64,000 nt of DNA from Aquipseudomonas ullengensis (GTDB taxonomy: Bacteria; Pseudomonadota; Gammaproteobacteria; Pseudomonadales; Pseudomonadaceae), in NCBI RefSeq assembly GCF_014174475.1, contig NZ_JACJUD010000001.1:682001-746000 (forward strand). The letters run 5' to 3'. The notes beneath the pieces are model-generated. The model was given only the letters and a program-made list of their open reading frames with translations, searched no databases and had not been told where the DNA came from. Below, one piece after another: positions 1 to 8,499 of the stretch. How positions within the stretch are numbered: position 1 is the first letter of the stretch; every line of letters begins with the position of its first letter. A program made the position numbers and the translations under genes.

Positions 1-22
1 GCCAGTTGACGTAGTCGTGCAT
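1..22 (-). CDS. argA: N-acetylglutamate synthase ArgA, first codons only
   Basis: The reverse strand opens with an ATG at 22 and reads M-H-D-Y-V-N-W into the window edge. This closely matches the conserved start of Pseudomonas ArgA (M-P-x-Y-V-N-W-L-R). ArgA makes N-acetylglutamate, the first step of arginine synthesis. It lies just downstream of argE in the same direction, as in P. aeruginosa. Only seven codons are visible, so the call rests on this short match plus gene order. Confidence 0.72.
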
Positions 23-128
23 GTAAAAGCCTGTCGAACGATGGATGGACGAGCGATGGAAAGTCTCCCCGCCAGGGGAAGAGGGAATCGACCTAGCTTC
101 GTCGCAACATCAGGAGCTCCTTCATGGC

Positions 129-1277
129 TCAGATAGGTAACAGGCAATAATGTTGAATCAGTTGGCGCAGCAAACGCACCGTGGGATCCAGGCGCGCCAG
201 TTCGAGAAACTCGCCCGGCTGGTGGGCACAGGCGATATCGCCGGGGCCGAGGACGATGGTCTCGCAACCAAGCTGCTGAAGATACGGCGCTTCGGTGCCA
301 AATGCCACCGACTGCGCCGTATGCCCGGTCAGCTTCTCCGCCAGGCGCACCAGCTCGCAATCGGCGCTCTGTTCGAAGGGCGGCACGTTGGCGAACAGTG
401 GGGCGAAATCGATCTTCACCTGATGCCGCTCGGCCAGCGGCTGCAACTTGCTGCGGATCGCCGCGCGCAGCTGTTCCGGGTCCATGCCTGGCAGCGGGCG
501 CAGGTCGAACTCCAGCGAGCACTGGCCACAGATACGGTTGGGATTGTCACCGCCGTGGATGCAGCCGAGGTTGAGGGTCGGCTGCGGCACGCTGAACTGC
601 GGGTTGCTGAACTCTCGCTGCCACTGCGCGCGCAGGTTGCGCAGCTCACCCATGGCGTCGTGCATGGCTTCCAGGGCGCTGTGGCCGAGGCTCGGGTCGG
701 AGGAATGGCCGCTCTGGCCGAGGATGTCGATGCGCTCCATCATCACCCCCTTGTGCAGGCGGATCGGCTTGAGCCCGGTCGGCTCGCCAATCACCGCCGC
801 GCGCCCCAGCGGCTTGCCGGCATCGGCCAGGGCGCGGGCGCCCGACATCGAACTTTCCTCGTCGCAAGTGGCGAGAATCAGCAGCGGCTGGCGGAAGGGC
901 TGGTCGAGCAGCGTGCGCACCGCCTCGATCACCAGCGGGAAGAAGCCTTTCATGTCGCACACGCCGAGGCCGATCCAGCGGTCGCCCTGTTCGGTCAGTT
1001 TGAGTGGATCGCTCTGCCACAGCGCCGCATCGAACGGCACCGTATCGCTGTGCCCGGCCAACACCAGGCCACCGGGGCCGCTGCCGTAGGTGGCCAGCAG
1101 GTTGGCCTTGCCCGGCGCGACCTCCTGGATCTCGCAGGCGAAGCCCAGGTCGCCGAGCCAGCCGGCCAGCAGGTCGATCACCGCGCGATTGGACTGATCC
1201 CAGTTGGGCTGGGTGCAGCTCACCGATGGCGTGGCGATCAGCGCGGAAAACTGTTCCTTGAGACTGGGCAATGGCAT
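129..1277 (-). CDS. argE: acetylornithine deacetylase ArgE
   Basis: A 382-residue M20-family metallopeptidase that hydrolyses N2-acetylornithine to ornithine and acetate in cytosolic arginine synthesis. The di-zinc and catalytic residues are visible: H76-S-D78 in the first motif, D108 in V-C-D-M-K-G, and the E140-E141 pair in C-D-E-E-S-S. The reading frame extends further upstream, but the start at 1277 has AAGGAG about 8 nt before it and yields the usual M-P-L-P-S start and family length. It is followed in the same direction by argA and divergent from the CYTH/CHAD gene. Confidence 0.95.
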   Translation of the reverse strand: MPLPSLKEQFSALIATPSVSCTQPNWDQSNRAVIDLLAGWLGDLGFACEIQEVAPGKANLLATYGSGPGGLVLAGHSDTVPFDAALWQSDPLKLTEQGDRWIGLGVCDMKGFFPLVIEAVRTLLDQPFRQPLLILATCDEESSMSGARALADAGKPLGRAAVIGEPTGLKPIRLHKGVMMERIDILGQSGHSSDPSLGHSALEAMHDAMGELRNLRAQWQREFSNPQFSVPQPTLNLGCIHGGDNPNRICGQCSLEFDLRPLPGMDPEQLRAAIRSKLQPLAERHQVKIDFAPLFANVPPFEQSADCELVRLAEKLTGHTAQSVAFGTEAPYLQQLGCETIVLGPGDIACAHQPGEFLELARLDPTVRLLRQLIQHYCLLPI

Positions 1278-1414
1278 CGGCTTTCTCCTTGAGAAGTCCA
1301 TCATAGGGCCATGTACGCCCCGACGAAACCGCCAGCGCGGCGCGCCGGCGCCTTGTCCTGTAAACTGCACGGCACTGGCAGCCATCTCCGCGCTGCGTCC
1401 GAATGCCCCTCCCC

Positions 1415-2779
1415 ATGAACAAAGAAACCGAAATCAAGCTGCGCGTCAGCCGCGAAACCCTTGCCGCCCTGCGCGACCACCCGCTGCTGAAGAAGCGCAA
1501 CAAGTCGGGCTGGGAGCAGCGCGAGTTGTTCAACCAGTACTTCGACACCCCGGAGCGCGATCTGGCTCAGGCCAAAGTCGCGCTGCGCCTGCGCCGCGAC
1601 GGCGAGCAGTTCATCCAGACCCTGAAGACCCGCGGCCAGAGCGTGGCCGGGCTGTCCGAACGCAACGAGTGGGACTGGTACCTGCAGAAAGCCAAGCTGG
1701 ACACCAAGAAACTCACCGACGAGTGCTGGCCCGCCAGCCTGGCCGAGCTGGACAAAAAGCAGCTCAAGCCGCTGTTCACCACCGACTTCGTCCGCCAGAA
1801 GGCCGAGATCGCCTGGGGCCGTGGCAAGGCCAAGGTGGTCATCGAAGCGGCCCTCGACCTGGGCAAGGTGATCGCGGGCGAAGGCGAAGAGGAAATCTGC
1901 GAGCTGGAACTGGAGCTGCGTGAAGGCGACCCGGCTGCCCTGCTGGAACTCGCCGCCGAGCTGGCGGCCGACCTGCCGCTGATGCCGTGCGACATCAGCA
2001 AGGCCGAGCGCGGCTACCGCCTGTTCGACTCCGGCAGCTACAGCCTGAGCCTGCCGGCTCCGGAACTGAATCCCGAACAGAGCCTCGACGATGGCTTCAC
2101 TGCCCTCGCCTGGCACCTGCTCGGCAGCAGCCAGCGCCTGGCCGAGCAATACCGCTTCAATGGCCATTGGAAGCTGCTCAGCCAGTGGCTGGAAAAACTG
2201 GTGGAGCTGCGCGCCCTGATCGGCAGCCTCGGCCAGGCCGCGCCACGCGCCTCCAGCCATGAACTGCGCGAAGCACTGGACGCCCTGCTGGCCGACTGGC
2301 GCCCGCGCCTGCTCGCCGGTCAGCACGACGACAGCCTGCGCCACAACGCGCCGGCACTGTTCGCCGCCGAGTTGCAGGGCAACCGCTGGGGCCTGTTCTC
2401 GCTGACCCTGTCGCGCTGGCTGCTGGCACGCGCCTGGACCGTCGAGCGCAACGCCCGCGGCACCCGCCAGGGCGCTGCCGTGCTGGGCAACTGGCTGCCA
2501 CACCTGTTCGCCGAAGAAGGCGCAGCACTGCAACTCAAGCGCTACCAGCAGCAGCCGGAAGACCTTGCCGAGCAGTTGCCGCGTATCGAACGCATCCAGG
2601 TCTGGCTGCACCTGGCCCGGCAGATTCTCGACGTGCCGGAACTCGATCGCCTGTACGGCGAGATGAGCAAGCTGCACGAACTGGCCCAGCAGCCGCTGGA
2701 CCCCGAGGTGTTGGCCGCCCGCGTAGCTCAGGCCCATACTGTGGCCACGCTCAAGCCCTGGAAACAGCTGTTGAAATAA
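1415..2779 (+). CDS. CYTH-CHAD domain protein, probable inorganic triphosphatase
   Basis: A 454-residue protein with an N-terminal CYTH domain (about 1-200) and a C-terminal CHAD helical domain (about 220-450). The E-T-E-I-K-L-R start carries the ExExK signature of CYTH triphosphate-tunnel enzymes, and many paired basic/acidic residues follow. E. coli YgiF has this architecture and hydrolyses inorganic triphosphate; CHAD domains are known to bind polyphosphate. An in-frame ATG at 1403 is also possible, but 1415 puts ExExK at the expected distance from the N terminus. Neither has a strong Shine-Dalgarno sequence. The substrate is inferred from the family. Confidence 0.88.
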   Translation: MNKETEIKLRVSRETLAALRDHPLLKKRNKSGWEQRELFNQYFDTPERDLAQAKVALRLRRDGEQFIQTLKTRGQSVAGLSERNEWDWYLQKAKLDTKKLTDECWPASLAELDKKQLKPLFTTDFVRQKAEIAWGRGKAKVVIEAALDLGKVIAGEGEEEICELELELREGDPAALLELAAELAADLPLMPCDISKAERGYRLFDSGSYSLSLPAPELNPEQSLDDGFTALAWHLLGSSQRLAEQYRFNGHWKLLSQWLEKLVELRALIGSLGQAAPRASSHELREALDALLADWRPRLLAGQHDDSLRHNAPALFAAELQGNRWGLFSLTLSRWLLARAWTVERNARGTRQGAAVLGNWLPHLFAEEGAALQLKRYQQQPEDLAEQLPRIERIQVWLHLARQILDVPELDRLYGEMSKLHELAQQPLDPEVLAARVAQAHTVATLKPWKQLLK

Positions 2780-2815
2780 ACTGCGCAGCCCACCGCCGAG
2801 TTCATAGGGAGTCCC

Positions 2816-4600
2816 ATGTCCGCTCTAGCTTCACCTGCCCAGGATCGCTGGCTGGATCTCAACGACATCCTGCGTGAGCTGGTGGCCCAGGGCCGGGTCT
2901 CCCAGGAAAACGCCGAACAGTGCCTGATGCTGCGCCGCAGCTCGGGCAACGCGCAGATGCACCCGCTGGAGTTCCTCGCCGCGCAACAGATCGACGACCT
3001 GATGCGGCCGGGCAAGAAGCATGACCTGGAAGGCCTCACCGTGTGGCTGGCCAGCCATGCCGGGCAGCCCTATCTGCGCATCGACCCGCTGAAGATCGAC
3101 GTCGCCGCCGTCACCCCGCTGATGTCCTATGCCTTCGCCCAACGGCACAAGATCCTCGCCGTGGCGGTGGACAGCGAAGCGGTGACCATCGCCAGCGCGC
3201 AGCCGTTCGTGCACGGCTGGGAAACCAACCTGATCCACGTACTGAAACGCCCGATCAAGCGCGTGGTGGTCAACCCGGTCGACCTGCAGCGTTTCACCAC
3301 CGAGTTCTACCGCCTGGCCCGTTCGGTCAGCGGCGCCTCCGCCAATGATCAGAAGGTCAGCGGCATCGGCAACTTCGAACAACTGCTCAGCCTCGGCGCC
3401 AGCGACCAGGAACCGGACGCCAACGACGCGCACATCGTCAACATCGTCGACTGGTTGTTCCAGTACGCCTACCAGCAGCGCGCCAGTGACATCCATATCG
3501 AGCCGCGCCGCGAAGCCGGCACCGTGCGCTTTCGCATCGACGGCGTGCTGCACAACGTCTACCAGTTCCCGCCGCAGGTGACCATGGCGGTGGTCAGCCG
3601 CTTGAAGAGCCTTGGGCGGATGAACGTGGCCGAGAAGCGCAAACCGCAAGACGGCCGGATCAAGACCAAGACCCCGGACGGCGGCGAGGTCGAGCTGCGC
3701 CTGTCGACCCTGCCCACCGCCTTCGGCGAGAAGATGGTGATGCGCATCTTCGACCCGGAAGTACTGCTGAAAAGCCCCGACCAGCTCGGCTTCTCCCCCG
3801 ACGACCTGCGTCGCTGGGAAGGCATGACCAGCCAGCCCAACGGCATCATCCTGGTCACCGGCCCCACCGGCTCGGGCAAGACCACCACCCTGTACACCAC
3901 GCTCAAGCAGCTGGCGACCCAGGAAGTGAACGTCTGCACCATCGAAGACCCGATCGAGATGATCGAAGGCGCCTTCAACCAGATGCAGGTGCAGCACAAC
4001 ATCGACCTGACCTTCGCCAACGGCGTACGCGCGCTGATGCGCCAGGACCCAGACATCATCATGGTCGGCGAGATTCGCGACCTGGAAACCGCGGAAATGG
4101 CGATCCAGGCGGCGCTCACCGGCCACCTGGTGCTCTCCACCCTGCACACCAACGATGCGCCCAGCGCCATCTCGCGCCTGCTCGAACTGGGCGTGCCGCA
4201 CTACCTGCTCAAGGCCACCATCCTCGGCGTCATGGCCCAGCGCCTGGTGCGTACCCTGTGCCCGCACTGCAAGGAGCCGGTGCAGATCAGCGAGGACGAC
4301 TGGCAGAGCCTGACCAAGCCGTGGAGCGCACCGCTGCCGACCGGCGCGCACCGCGCCGTCGGCTGCCTGGAATGCCGCGATACCGGCTACCGTGGCCGCG
4401 CCGGGGTCTACGAAATCATGCTGCTCAACGATGCGATCAAACCGCTGATCACCGCCGACACCGACCTGGTCGCCCTGCGCCGCCATGCCTTCAAGGACGG
4501 CATGCGCAGCCTGCGCCTGTCCGGCGCGCAAAAGGTCGCCGCGGGCCTCAGCACCATCGAGGAAGTGCTGCGGGTCACCCCGCAGAGCGAGCAGAAGTAG
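2816..4600 (+). CDS. GspE/PilB-family secretion-type ATPase, orphan
   Basis: A 594-residue type II secretion/type IV pilus assembly ATPase. An N-terminal GspE/MshE-like region (about 1-190) precedes the ATPase core with Walker A G349-P-T-G-S-G-K355-T, Asp box, a Walker B-type M-R-Q-D-P-D stretch and a His box (L-S-T-L-H-T-N-D). A zinc-binding C4 motif is present (C482-x2-C485 and C517-x2-C520), as in GspE/PilB. These enzymes are cytosolic hexamers driving pseudopilus or pilus assembly. No pilin, pseudopilin, GspF or secretin gene is nearby, so its partners are elsewhere or it has another role. It is the second gene after the CYTH/CHAD protein with a 36-bp gap. Confidence 0.88.
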   Translation: MSALASPAQDRWLDLNDILRELVAQGRVSQENAEQCLMLRRSSGNAQMHPLEFLAAQQIDDLMRPGKKHDLEGLTVWLASHAGQPYLRIDPLKIDVAAVTPLMSYAFAQRHKILAVAVDSEAVTIASAQPFVHGWETNLIHVLKRPIKRVVVNPVDLQRFTTEFYRLARSVSGASANDQKVSGIGNFEQLLSLGASDQEPDANDAHIVNIVDWLFQYAYQQRASDIHIEPRREAGTVRFRIDGVLHNVYQFPPQVTMAVVSRLKSLGRMNVAEKRKPQDGRIKTKTPDGGEVELRLSTLPTAFGEKMVMRIFDPEVLLKSPDQLGFSPDDLRRWEGMTSQPNGIILVTGPTGSGKTTTLYTTLKQLATQEVNVCTIEDPIEMIEGAFNQMQVQHNIDLTFANGVRALMRQDPDIIMVGEIRDLETAEMAIQAALTGHLVLSTLHTNDAPSAISRLLELGVPHYLLKATILGVMAQRLVRTLCPHCKEPVQISEDDWQSLTKPWSAPLPTGAHRAVGCLECRDTGYRGRAGVYEIMLLNDAIKPLITADTDLVALRRHAFKDGMRSLRLSGAQKVAAGLSTIEEVLRVTPQSEQK

Positions 4601-4614
4601 GTTGGCCCATGGCC

Positions 4615-4672
4615 GTAGCCCGGACTTCAGTCCGGGGTAGCGCGCCAATTCCCGGACTGAAGTCCGGGCTAC
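4615..4672. repeat. REP-like inverted pair of palindromic units
   Basis: Two near-identical palindromic units, CCCGGACTTCAGTCCGGG-type at 4619-4637 and 4651-4668, face each other. They are bounded by GTAGCCCGG (4615) and its exact complement ending at 4672. This is the head-to-head layout of Pseudomonas REP doublets. It sits just after the ATPase stop codon and could act as an mRNA stabiliser or weak terminator. It has no T-run. Confidence 0.75.
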
Positions 4673-4764
4673 CAAGCAATGCCCGGCAACGCTTGGCGCA
4701 TGCAGGGCCCTGCCGGCTGTGCTTAGATGCCGGCTCAATCACAAGCAATGTGGAGAGATTTGAA

Positions 4765-5685
4765 ATGGAAATCGGTGGCGTACTGTTCCTGTTTGTCGGC
4801 CTGGCCGTGGCCGTGGTGTTCATGGGCTTCAAGGTCGTGCCGCAGGGCTACGAGTGGACGGTGGAGCGCTTCGGTCGCTACACCAACACGCTCAAGCCGG
4901 GCCTCAACATCATCGTTCCGGTGATGGACCAGATCGGCCGCAAGCTCAACGTCATGGAAAGCGTGCTGGATATCCCGCCGCAGGAAGTCATCACCGCCGA
5001 CAACGCCACGGTGCAGATCGACGCCATCTGCTTCTTCCAGATCATCAACTCCGCCCAGGCCGCCTACGAGGTGAACAACCTCGAGCACGCCATCCGCAAC
5101 CTGGTGATGACCAACATCCGTACCGTGCTCGGTTCCATGGAGCTGGACGCCATGCTCGGCCAGCGTGACGCGATCAACGAGCGCCTGCTCAAGACCGTGG
5201 ATGAAGCCACCGCGCCCTGGGGCATCAAGATCACCCGCATCGAGATCAAGGACATCAGCCCGCCAGCCGACCTGATGGCCGCCATGTCCGGACAGATGAA
5301 AGCCGAGCGGATCAAGCGGGCGCAGATCCTCGAAGCCGAAGGTCAGCGCGCTGCGGCGATCCTCACCGCCGAAGGACAGAAGCAGGGCGACATCCTCAAG
5401 GCCGAAGGCCAGCGCGCCGCCGCCTTCCTCGAAGCCGAGGCCCGCGAGCGCGCCGCCCAGGCCGAGGCCGAAGCCACACGCATGGTGTCCGAGGCGATCG
5501 CCGCGGGCAACGTGCAGGCGGTCAACTACTTCGTCGCGCAGAAGTACATCGAGGCACTCGGCAACCTGGCCAGCGCCAACAACAGCAAGGTGATCCTGAT
5601 GCCGCTGGAAGCCAGCCAGGTGATCGGCGCGGTCGGCGGCATCGGCGAAATCGTGAAGGCCACCTTCGGTGACAAGCAAGCATGA
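4765..5685 (+). CDS. SPFH/band 7 membrane protein, QmcA-like
   Basis: A 306-residue stomatin/prohibitin/flotillin protein. One N-terminal membrane segment (about 5-23) is followed by the typical [19 protein letters not shown] motif, the band 7 domain to about residue 190, and an Ala/Glu-rich coiled-coil tail with repeated A-E-G-Q-R-A-A-A units. The start follows GGAGAG at 4752. The frame is open much further upstream, but that part overlaps the ATPase gene. SPFH proteins organise membrane microdomains or protease complexes. The stop overlaps the start of the NfeD partner by four bases (ATGA), the standard SPFH-NfeD pair (YbbK/YbbJ in E. coli). Confidence 0.92.
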   Translation: MEIGGVLFLFVGLAVAVVFMGFKVVPQGYEWTVERFGRYTNTLKPGLNIIVPVMDQIGRKLNVMESVLDIPPQEVITADNATVQIDAICFFQIINSAQAAYEVNNLEHAIRNLVMTNIRTVLGSMELDAMLGQRDAINERLLKTVDEATAPWGIKITRIEIKDISPPADLMAAMSGQMKAERIKRAQILEAEGQRAAAILTAEGQKQGDILKAEGQRAAAFLEAEARERAAQAEAEATRMVSEAIAAGNVQAVNYFVAQKYIEALGNLASANNSKVILMPLEASQVIGAVGGIGEIVKATFGDKQA

Positions 5686-6128
5686 TCGCCTACCTGCAGC
5701 ACCTGTCCTATTGGGATTGGCTGGCGCTGGGCACCCTGCTGCTGATCCTCGAAGTGTTCGGTGCCGGCGGCTACCTGCTGTGGATCGGCATCGCCGCCGC
5801 TAGCGTCGGCGTGCTCACCTACCTGTTCCCGGCGCTGCCCTGGGCCCTGCAGTTCGTCCTGTTCGGCCTGCTCTCGGTGCTCACCGCCGTGTTCTGGTGG
5901 CAGCGACAGCGCGCGGGTAGCAAAGTCTCGGCGCAGCCGGGGCTGAACCAGCGTGGCAGCGAGCTGATCGGCCGTACCTTCGTCCTGCACGAAGCGATCA
6001 TCGGCGGGCGCGGCAAGATCAGGGCCGGCGATAGCCTGTGGCTGGTGATCGGCGCGGACCTGCCCGTTGGAAGCGAGGTGCGTGTAACCGGCCAGGACGG
6101 CGTGCTGCTCAAGGTAGAGCCCCTCTAG
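5682..6128 (+). CDS. NfeD-like membrane protein, partner of the SPFH protein
   Basis: A 148-residue short-form NfeD protein. Membrane segments lie within residues 13-70, then comes a C-terminal beta-rich OB-fold domain (about 88-148) with the conserved L-I-G-R-T-F and G-x-x-V-R-V-T-G stretches. Its start overlaps the preceding stop codon by four bases, so the two genes are probably translationally coupled. It is the membrane-anchored adaptor of the SPFH oligomer, like E. coli YbbJ. The protease domain of long NfeD proteins is absent. Confidence 0.9.
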   Translation: MIAYLQHLSYWDWLALGTLLLILEVFGAGGYLLWIGIAAASVGVLTYLFPALPWALQFVLFGLLSVLTAVFWWQRQRAGSKVSAQPGLNQRGSELIGRTFVLHEAIIGGRGKIRAGDSLWLVIGADLPVGSEVRVTGQDGVLLKVEPL

Positions 6129-6219
6129 GCAGGCCAATGGGTGCTGGCGATTCGGTGGAACTCAGCGCGCCAGCGCCCGCTCATAACAGGTAGGCCATCT
6201 CACCAAGGAGCCTGCCGTT

Positions 6220-6537
6220 ATGCGTCCATCATTGCTCTGGGGCAGCCTTGCCCTGTTGTCTCTCAGCACCCCGAGCTGGGCTGACGATACCCTGCGCCAA
6301 ATCCTCTCCTCAGGGGCGACGACCGCCTCGACCTACTCCACCTTCAAAGACCACAAGCTGCTAGTCGCGGCCCAGGAAGACGCCGGCGCCTTTGTCGCCA
6401 GCAACGGCGACATCCGTGGGGTGCACCTGCAGGCGGCCATCGAACAGTGGCGCGCCGCGCATCCGCAGCAGCAGGCCAGCGATGAACAACTGGCCCAGGC
6501 GCTGCTGGTCGCCGAACCGGGCGATCTGCCGCGCTAG
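6220..6537 (+). CDS. DUF2388 family exported protein
   Basis: A 105-residue protein with a clear signal peptide (charged start, hydrophobic L-L-W-G-S-L-A-L-L-S-L, cleavage after S-W-A-D). The mature part has the S-S-x-A-T-T-A-S-T-Y-S-T-F-K-D-H-K-L-L-V run, A-A-Q-E-D-A-G-A-F-V-A-S-N-G-D-I-R-G, and a helical tail. This fits DUF2388, a Pseudomonas family of small periplasmic proteins of unknown function. A family member occupies this position before gcvP in P. aeruginosa as I recall, so this would be the last backbone gene before the catabolic island. Shine-Dalgarno AAGGAG is at 6200. Confidence 0.8.
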   Translation: MRPSLLWGSLALLSLSTPSWADDTLRQILSSGATTASTYSTFKDHKLLVAAQEDAGAFVASNGDIRGVHLQAAIEQWRAAHPQQQASDEQLAQALLVAEPGDLPR

Positions 6538-6625
6538 CAGGTCGTTGTTCAACAGACAGCTAGAGGCACAAGCCAGCCGCACACCTACAGGCCTGCAGCC
6601 CAACTCTAAACGGGCCACGCCCCTT

Positions 6626-6638
6626 GTTATCGTACAAC
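6626..6638. promoter_or_regulatory. upstream GntR-type operator, copy 1
   Basis: GTTATCGTACAAC, a 13-bp near-palindrome (GTTRT-N3-AYAAC). The 15-mer running to 6640 is identical to the site in front of kdgD at 16446-16460. It matches the T-GT-N3-AC-A pattern of FadR-subfamily GntR regulators. It lies about 100 bp upstream of the porin-side promoter, so it may support looping or be a leftover. Confidence 0.6.
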
Positions 6639-6729
6639 TAAGGGCTAATAGCCAACCCAGCGAAGGCTCTGCGTTCAGCACTTAATTCACGCACACTGCG
6701 GCACGACTGCTATTCAGGCGAAAACAGCG

Positions 6730-6759
6730 TTGACAATGTCTCTGAGCGGTGCTGATAAT
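6730..6759 (+). promoter_or_regulatory. sigma-70 promoter upstream of the porin gene
   Basis: A perfect -35 TTGACA (6730-6735), a 17-bp spacer, and TGATAA at 6753-6758 as -10. The expected transcription start near 6766 falls at the edge of the operator at 6769. The spacing to the following ATG (94 bp from -35) and the flanking sequence match the udh promoter at 16692. Confidence 0.65.
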
Positions 6760-6768
6760 CCGGCACAT

Positions 6769-6790
6769 GTTGTACGACGACGTATAACAA
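6769..6790. promoter_or_regulatory. GntR-type operator at the porin-side promoter
   Basis: GTTGTACGACGAC (6769-6781) differs from the perfect palindrome at 23253 by one base and runs into ACGTATAACAA. The whole 26-bp stretch from 6765 matches the udh operator region in about 20 of 26 positions. Placed just after the -10 box, it fits repression by blocking initiation. Confidence 0.6.
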
Positions 6791-6793
6791 TAC

Positions 6794-6801
6794 AAAAATA
6801 A
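6794..6801 (+). promoter_or_regulatory. A-rich AANAANAA motif in the porin mRNA leader
   Basis: AAAAATAA fits the AANAANAA catabolite-repression motif bound by Hfq with Crc in Pseudomonas. It lies upstream of the 6824 start codon. Recognised by motif only. Confidence 0.35.
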
Positions 6802-6823
6802 GAGACAACATCAGGGCTCAGCC

Positions 6824-6952
6824 ATGATCAGTATCCGCACCACCGCCTGGCAGATGGTTATCTCTCCACTCGCGCCGCCCTCGCACGCCGCCTGCATCTG
6901 GCTGTGCCTGCCTCCGCGCCATCGAACACCCATCGGATTCGCCGACGGCTAG
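6824..6952 (+). other. 42-codon open frame in the porin leader, uncertain
   Basis: The ATG at 6824 follows ATCAGGGCT and sits 94 bp after the -35 box, the same position and leader as the udh start codon (95 bp after its -35, preceded by TTCAGGGCT). The frame encodes 42 residues without a recognisable domain and stops at 6952, 137 bp before the porin gene. It may be a leader peptide, or the surviving start of a gene that was lost when this region formed. I would not annotate it as a functional gene without expression data. Confidence 0.25.
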
Positions 6953-7082
6953 TCGGCCAATGCGCCGGCCTACGCCTTGTGGCCGGCTCACGCCCTGAGC
7001 CCAGGGCACCACTCGTCCCTCCGCACAATGCGAGCCCGCAACGGCCTGCAGGGGGATGGCTATCGCCAGAAAAAAGGAGCAC

Positions 7083-7090
7083 AACAACAA
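7083..7090 (+). promoter_or_regulatory. Hfq/Crc-type motif overlapping the porin start
   Basis: AACAACAA exactly matches AANAANAA. It lies between the AAAGGAGC ribosome binding site and the ATG of the porin gene, where Hfq-Crc binding would block translation when preferred carbon sources are present. Inferred from motif and position. Confidence 0.55.
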
Positions 7091-8328
7091 TGAAAGCTCG
7101 CACCGCCCTCTGCAGCGCCCTGATCGGCGCCACGCTTGCCCCGCTGTCCATTGCCGTACAGGCCGCCGGCTTCGTCGAAGACGCCAAGGTTTCCCTGAAC
7201 CTGCGCAACTACTACATGAACCGTAACTTCGTTGGCCCCTCGGCGCAGAACTATGCCGAGGAGTGGACGCAGAACTTTATCTTCGACGCCAAATCCGGCT
7301 ACACCCAGGGCCCGCTGGGCTTCGGCGTGGACGCCCTGGGCCTGATGTCGATCAAGCTCGACGGGGGGCGCGGCACCGCCGGCACCCAACTGATTCCGAC
7401 CCACGACGATGGCCGCCCAGCCGACGACTGGGGCCGCCTGGCCGTAGCCGGCAAGATGAAACTGTCGAACACCGAACTGAAGGTCGGTGAGTGGATGCCC
7501 GTGCTGCCGATCCTGCGTTCAGACGACGGGCGCTCGCTGCCGCAGACCTTCGAGGGTGCCCAGCTGACCTCCCAGGAAATCACCAACCTGAGCCTCTACG
7601 GCGGCCAGTTCCGCCAAAACAGCCCGCGCAACGACGGCAGCATGGAGGACATGAACTTCGGCGGCGCCGAGTCGGATCGCTTCAACTTCGCCGGTGGCGA
7701 GTACAGCTTCAACGACAAGCGCACCCTGGTTGGCGTCTGGTACGCCGAGCTGGAAGACATCTACCAGCAGCAGTTCTACAACCTGGTGCACAGCCAGCCC
7801 GTGGGCGACTGGACCCTGGGCGCAAACCTCGGCTACTTCATCGGCAAGGAAGACGGCAACCAGCTGGCCGGCGATCTGGACAACAAGACCGCCTACGGGC
7901 TGCTCTCGGCCAAATACGGCAACAACACCTTCTACGTCGGCCTGCAGAAGCTCAGCGGCGACAGCGCCTGGATGCGCGTCAACGGCACCAGTGGCGGCAC
8001 CCTGGCCAACGACAGCTTCAACAACAGCTACGACAACCCCGAAGAACGCTCCTGGCAAGTGCGCCACGACTTCAACTTCGCCGGCGTTGGCGCACCTGGC
8101 CTGACCCTGATGAACCGCTACATCAGCGGCGACAACGTGCATGCCGGCGCAGTCGACGATGGCAAGGAGTGGGGCCGCGAGTCCGAGCTGGCCTACGTGA
8201 TCCAGAGCGGCACCTTCAAGAGCCTCAGCGTCAAATGGCGCAACTCGACGCTGCGCAAGGACTGGGTAGACGGCAAGAGCTTCGACGAGAACCGCATCAT
8301 CTTCAACTACCCGCTCTCCATCCTGTAA
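7090..8328 (+). CDS. OprD-family outer membrane porin
   Basis: A 412-residue OprD-type substrate-specific porin with a signal peptide cleaved near residue 26 (V-Q-A-A-G-F-V). The mature start has the family's D-A-K-V-S-L-N-L-R-N-Y-Y-M-N-R-N-F motif, followed by alternating beta-strand sequence and a C-terminal aromatic/hydrophobic strand typical of an 18-strand barrel. The start has AAAGGAGC before it; an upstream extension of the frame lacks one. Family members take up basic amino acids, aromatic acids or sugar acids. Its GntR-type operator is shared with the uronate genes, so it probably admits hexuronates or aldarates. A terminator follows at 8372. Confidence 0.9.
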   Translation: MKARTALCSALIGATLAPLSIAVQAAGFVEDAKVSLNLRNYYMNRNFVGPSAQNYAEEWTQNFIFDAKSGYTQGPLGFGVDALGLMSIKLDGGRGTAGTQLIPTHDDGRPADDWGRLAVAGKMKLSNTELKVGEWMPVLPILRSDDGRSLPQTFEGAQLTSQEITNLSLYGGQFRQNSPRNDGSMEDMNFGGAESDRFNFAGGEYSFNDKRTLVGVWYAELEDIYQQQFYNLVHSQPVGDWTLGANLGYFIGKEDGNQLAGDLDNKTAYGLLSAKYGNNTFYVGLQKLSGDSAWMRVNGTSGGTLANDSFNNSYDNPEERSWQVRHDFNFAGVGAPGLTLMNRYISGDNVHAGAVDDGKEWGRESELAYVIQSGTFKSLSVKWRNSTLRKDWVDGKSFDENRIIFNYPLSIL

Positions 8329-8371
8329 CGCTACCGCGACACTATTCCTCGGTTGCTCCAGCAGCCCTTGC

Positions 8372-8399
8372 GACCCGTCCCTGTGACGGGTCTTTTTTT
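8372..8399 (+). terminator. rho-independent terminator of the porin gene
   Basis: GACCCGTC / GACGGGTC stem with a 5-nt loop, followed by a run of seven T (8393-8399), 44 bp after the porin stop. Confidence 0.9.
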
Positions 8400-8499
8400 G
8401 CCGCAGGCCCAAGGCACCGGATCCGCGCGGCGAATGCTATCGTCAAGCAGTCGTCATCCACCCTTACCCTGACCGCATCACGCGCCAGAGCAGAACCGT

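Larger units (their letters stand above)
6538..7089. other. 552-bp intergenic region at the left edge of the island
   Basis: No convincing full-length gene here. It holds two palindromic operator-like sites, a sigma-70 promoter, a 42-codon open frame and an A-rich motif at the porin start, each listed separately. From 6540 to 6620 I recognise nothing. The transcript leader from about 6766 to the porin start is about 320 nt, unusually long. Confidence 0.7.
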
